Shown: piece after piece, positions 61,493 to 64,000 of the stretch
How the letters are laid out: every line of letters begins with the position of its first letter
Position numbering within the stretch: the first letter of the stretch is position 1
Assembly: GCA_045544515.1 (NCBI GenBank)
Contig: JAZPZD010000002.1
Coordinates: 1 to 64,000 of the forward strand
Direction of reading: 5' to 3'
DNA: 64,000 nucleotides
Source: RGIG8748 sp045544515
GTDB lineage: Bacteria > Bacillota > Clostridia > UMGS1810
Notes under the pieces: model-generated
Told to the model about the DNA's origin: nothing
Database searches by the model: none
What the model saw: only the letters and a program-made list of their open reading frames with translations
Translations under genes and position numbers: made by a program

Positions 61493-62473
61493 TTACACTC
61501 CTTTGACGCATTCGCCGATTTCCTTGCCTATATATTGAAGAACATCGATTACAACAGAATTACCGAACTGTTGATATGCTTGATTGGTGTTATCGCAGAT
61601 TTTGTAACTATCAGGATAGCCCATAATTCTCGCACATTCCCTTGGATGCAAACGTCTTGTTTTTCCGTTGATGAGAAAGCCGCCAGTTTTTGCAAAAACT
61701 CCGCCTCCATAAGCTGACAAAGTAATTGCAATTCCCTTAGTGCTATAAATTCTTTCTCCTTGACCACCTTTGTTTACAATTCCTAAACGAATCGGTTTGT
61801 CACTATATTCATCATCGGTTGTGACACTATAGTAGGTGTCAGGTCTGTTCACATATAACTTTTCTACCATTTTCTCATCGTCAAGCAGAAAATCTTCTAC
61901 ATGGCGAGTAAGCTTAAATGGTGTTGGATATGTGAAATCTGATATGTTCAAATCCTTTCTAAAACAGACCATGTAAATTCTTTCTCTTTTTTGAGGGACA
62001 CCGTAGTCTACTGCACTCAATACCCTTTGATTGAATGTGTAGCCAAGTTCCTCCAGGGTATTTCTCACCACTTCCAAGGTGCGACCGTTATCGTGAGAAG
62101 CAAAATTTTTAACATTTTCCATAAATACAATTTTTGGTTTTTTAGCTTTTACGATTCGTGCAACATCAAAGAATAAAGTTCCACGGCTATCTTCAAAGCC
62201 TCTCTGTTTGCCGCTTATCGAAAAAGCTTGACACGGAAACCCTGCACATAATATATCGTGGTCTGGAATTGTGTTTTCATCAACTTTGGTGATATCTCCT
62301 TCGGGGACATCACCAAAGTTATCGGCATAAACCTTTTGAACAGGTTTGTCCCATTCATTTGAATATACACAATGTGCTCCAAGCGATTCAAGAGCGATTC
62401 TAAAGCCACCAAGACCGGCAAACAAATCAATAAAGGAGTAACCTGTAAGAGTTTTTTCTTGAATATCTATCAT
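61493..62473 (-). CDS. DNA (cytosine-5) methyltransferase 2
   Basis: This 326-residue enzyme has motif I SFIDLFAGLGGFRIALE, motif IV with catalytic C81 (GFPCQAFSISGKQRG), motif VI ENVKNF, motif VIII QKRERIYMVCFRK and motif X QFGNSVVIDVLQYIG. It is clearly different from methyltransferase 1, so it is not a recent duplicate. It is transcribed toward the endonuclease from its own promoter. The GGAGG site fixes ATG 62473. Confidence 0.94.
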   Translation of the reverse strand: MIDIQEKTLTGYSFIDLFAGLGGFRIALESLGAHCVYSNEWDKPVQKVYADNFGDVPEGDITKVDENTIPDHDILCAGFPCQAFSISGKQRGFEDSRGTLFFDVARIVKAKKPKIVFMENVKNFASHDNGRTLEVVRNTLEELGYTFNQRVLSAVDYGVPQKRERIYMVCFRKDLNISDFTYPTPFKLTRHVEDFLLDDEKMVEKLYVNRPDTYYSVTTDDEYSDKPIRLGIVNKGGQGERIYSTKGIAITLSAYGGGVFAKTGGFLINGKTRRLHPRECARIMGYPDSYKICDNTNQAYQQFGNSVVIDVLQYIGKEIGECVKGV

Positions 62474-62652
62474 TGCAATTACCTCCATTGATGTAAATTA
62501 TAGCGCATAGCGCACGAAAAATCAATGGCATACTTCTCAATTTTTCGAATTTAAGTGTGGATTATTGTTCTGCACCCCCTAACCAAAAAACGGCACCCCT
62601 TGAGGGTCGGTGAACCCCCTCGGTAAAATTCTATCAAAATATACGTTATTAT
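62474..62652. other. Right part of the island, non-coding
   Basis: The stretch holds the methyltransferase 2 promoter at its left end. The remainder (62526-62652) is AT-rich with a few C-runs, and I see no gene in it. Confidence 0.6.
62497..62525 (-). promoter_or_regulatory. Promoter and possible operator of methyltransferase 2
   Basis: On the minus strand it has -35 TTGATT (62520-62525), a 17-bp spacer and -10 TATAAT (62497-62502). The spacer contains a near palindrome, GCGCTATGCGC, which could be an operator or a methylation site. Confidence 0.75.
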
Positions 62653-62725
62653 CCAAAACGAAAAGGACGCATTTGGCGTCCTTTTTGGTTTGTGTGGCAA
62701 TAATTAAGGGAGATTCGAACTCTGA
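62653..62725 (+). repeat. 73-bp direct repeat, right copy
   Basis: It is identical to 58245-58317. It carries the tRNA-Lys terminator and inverted T-arm but no tRNA, and marks the right edge of the island. Confidence 0.97.
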
Positions 62726-62806
62726 TTGTAAAAAATAATTTAGCTGTTGCAATACAATAATTTCGCTTTGTAACTTGTTACAAAATTCAGATTAAGTATA
62801 CTGCAT

Positions 62807-64000
62807 CTATATAAGGTGCATCTTTTTAAACACAGGAACTAATTTTGAAACCACGGGGATAGACGAAAGTACATCTTCGCTTATTGCTTTTGTGCAAATA
62901 AGCAAAATCCCGTACACAGCAGCTCCGAATGCTATGGATAATATAAGATTTATCTTATCTCCAAGAGGAAGAATTGTATACACAAACTTAACCGCTACAC
63001 CCATAACAACGGCACAGATAAGCGGCTTTGCCACCATATGCACAAACGACATCTCAAGAGATAACTTGCGTGTGATTGTAAACATATTAAGCACAAGTAT
63101 CACCGCATAGCAGGCAATGGTGCCTATAGGTGCACCTACAATGTTTATATCGGGGTTTGCCACAAGAATGGCATTTACAACTATCTTGACCACACCGCCG
63201 ATTAACATATTAACAACAGGAACTCTCTCCTCGCCTACCGACTGCAAGATGGCGTTTGTTACCATAACAAGCGATACAAAAACTATTGCAACAGAGAGAA
63301 CAGTAAGGGTTTCTGTGGCATTGGTGTTGTTATATACCAGCGAAAGTATCGGATTTGCAAGAATAGACATACCCACTGCACACGGAAGCGAAAATAGCGT
63401 GGTAATGGAAATACTGTTTATTGCAGTGTTTTGTGCCGCCTTTTTGTCCCCTGCAGTAAGAGATGCCGAAATTGCAGGCACAAGGCTTATGGTTATTGCC
63501 GAAATAAGCGTGGGCGGAAGATTAAAAAGCGGAACTGCATAGCCCGTATACGAGCCGTAAAGATGCTTTGCCTCGCTGTAAGTAAATGCACCCGTCTGCA
63601 GATTTCGCATAATCATTGCCGTATCTATAAGAGTGGTGAGGCTGAAAACCGATGCTCCGAGTGTTATGGGTACGGCTATGCGTACAAGCTCTTTTAATAT
63701 GGTGCCTTCGGAGCGAAGTATACCGCCCGAAGCCTTGGACTTGTTTTTTGAAGATTTGATGTGATATATTGCAAACAGCACCAAAAAGCCCAAAAGACCG
63801 CCCATTGCAACACCAAAAACTGCACCTGCACTGCCGTAGATAACGCCATTTCTTATAAGGAAATATGCCCCCGCAAAACCAATCGCCAGCTTGCCGATTG
63901 CCTCTGTAACCTCGGAAAGTGCCGTAGGGAGCATATCCTGGTGTCCCTGAAAATATCCCCTGTATGCACTCATAAGAGCCACAAAAAGCACAGCAGGCGA
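62807..64000 (-). CDS. murJ: MurJ/SpoVB-family lipid flippase (partial)
   Basis: The gene runs off the right edge of the window, so only the last 397 residues or so are present. They contain at least ten hydrophobic segments and the MurJ-type signature around SAYRGYFQGHQDMLPTALSEV. MurJ proteins flip lipid II across the membrane for cell-wall synthesis; SpoVB-type members do so for the spore cortex. Which subtype this is cannot be told. Confidence 0.85.
   Translation of the reverse strand, partial: SPAVLFVALMSAYRGYFQGHQDMLPTALSEVTEAIGKLAIGFAGAYFLIRNGVIYGSAGAVFGVAMGGLLGFLVLFAIYHIKSSKNKSKASGGILRSEGTILKELVRIAVPITLGASVFSLTTLIDTAMIMRNLQTGAFTYSEAKHLYGSYTGYAVPLFNLPPTLISAITISLVPAISASLTAGDKKAAQNTAINSISITTLFSLPCAVGMSILANPILSLVYNNTNATETLTVLSVAIVFVSLVMVTNAILQSVGEERVPVVNMLIGGVVKIVVNAILVANPDINIVGAPIGTIACYAVILVLNMFTITRKLSLEMSFVHMVAKPLICAVVMGVAVKFVYTILPLGDKINLILSIAFGAAVYGILLICTKAISEDVLSSIPVVSKLVPVFKKMHLI

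Larger units (their letters stand above)
58245..62725 (+). mobile_element. Restriction-modification island behind tRNA-Lys, bounded by a 73-bp direct repeat
   Basis: The bases 58245-58317 recur without mismatch at 62653-62725. Between them lie a tRNA-tail element (58301-58454), a second terminator, and an AT-richer cargo of six genes: XRE regulator, NUDIX, C5 methyltransferase, endonuclease, a 100-residue protein and a second C5 methyltransferase. The repeat carries the tRNA CCA end, its terminator and the inverted T-arm. No integrase or transposase is present. The chromosome resumes with murJ. Confidence 0.82.

Noticed and set aside
62807..63991. MurJ as a complete gene starting at 63991
   Set aside because: The frame stays open to the window edge and the family is about 500 residues long. 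The GTG at 63991 is internal.

Overview
The window looks like part of a chromosome of a spore-forming Clostridia-class Firmicute (Eubacteriales), probably an uncultured or little-studied anaerobe. The evidence is spoIIGA-sigE, a spoVM-like peptide gene, a SleC-like germination cluster, a DUF4364 protein, an Asp23-family protein, Firmicute ribosomal gene order and strong sigma-A promoters with 17-bp spacing. The closest genus cannot be named from the sequence alone.

Layout. 1-400 is the start of a 16S rRNA gene (minus strand) with two tandem promoters. 400-5167 (minus) holds an ABC-F ATPase, a ComF-like phosphoribosyltransferase and RecD2. 5264-7999 (plus) is a phosphodiesterase, biotin ligase and basic amino acid decarboxylase operon. 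8068-12358 is a second, divergent type IIA topoisomerase pair. 12402-23000 (minus) carries a peptide-binding lipoprotein, YmdB with RNase Y, and a rho-ftsK-ygiQ-folD operon. 23169-24441 has a BrkB-family protein and L28. 24507-26889 (minus) is a compact sporulation and germination cluster ending in two tiny genes, one a spoVM candidate. 26964-31436 (minus) has a P-loop/Asp23 fusion and the rpmG-secE-nusG-rplKAJL transcription and ribosome operon, with L1- and L10-type leader elements. 31688-35963 (plus) is aconitase, an SGNH hydrolase, a eukaryote-type isocitrate dehydrogenase and a small ferredoxin-thioredoxin-reductase-like protein. 36012-41498 (minus) is a complete RND/adaptor/TolC-family efflux operon. 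41643-50418 has glyS, tRNA-Pro, an AraC regulator divergent from an M29-like enzyme, an amidohydrolase relic, a Val-Thr-Tyr tRNA cluster and transporters (AzlCD, MATE, NSS). 50745-57650 has rhamnulokinase, spoIIGA-sigE, MtaB, a Crh-like HPr protein, DUF4364 and an AI-2E transporter. 57736-58247 is a Gly-Arg-His-Gln-Lys tRNA operon, followed by a 4.4-kb restriction-modification island and a partial MurJ.

The most unusual structure is a pair of related tRNA-tail elements, behind tRNA-Pro and tRNA-Lys. Each has the tRNA terminator, an inverted copy of the T-arm of that same tRNA, a shared core of about 120 bp with hairpins, and a direct copy of the tRNA 3' end. The Pro element is followed by a partial second unit. 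At tRNA-Lys the same partial second unit (a perfect 73-bp direct repeat) lies 4,408 bp away, and between the copies sits a defence cargo: XRE controller, NUDIX hydrolase, C5 methyltransferase, PD-(D/E)XK endonuclease, a 100-residue protein and a second C5 methyltransferase. There is no integrase. This reads as an empty and a loaded form of one undescribed, non-autonomous tRNA-targeting element.
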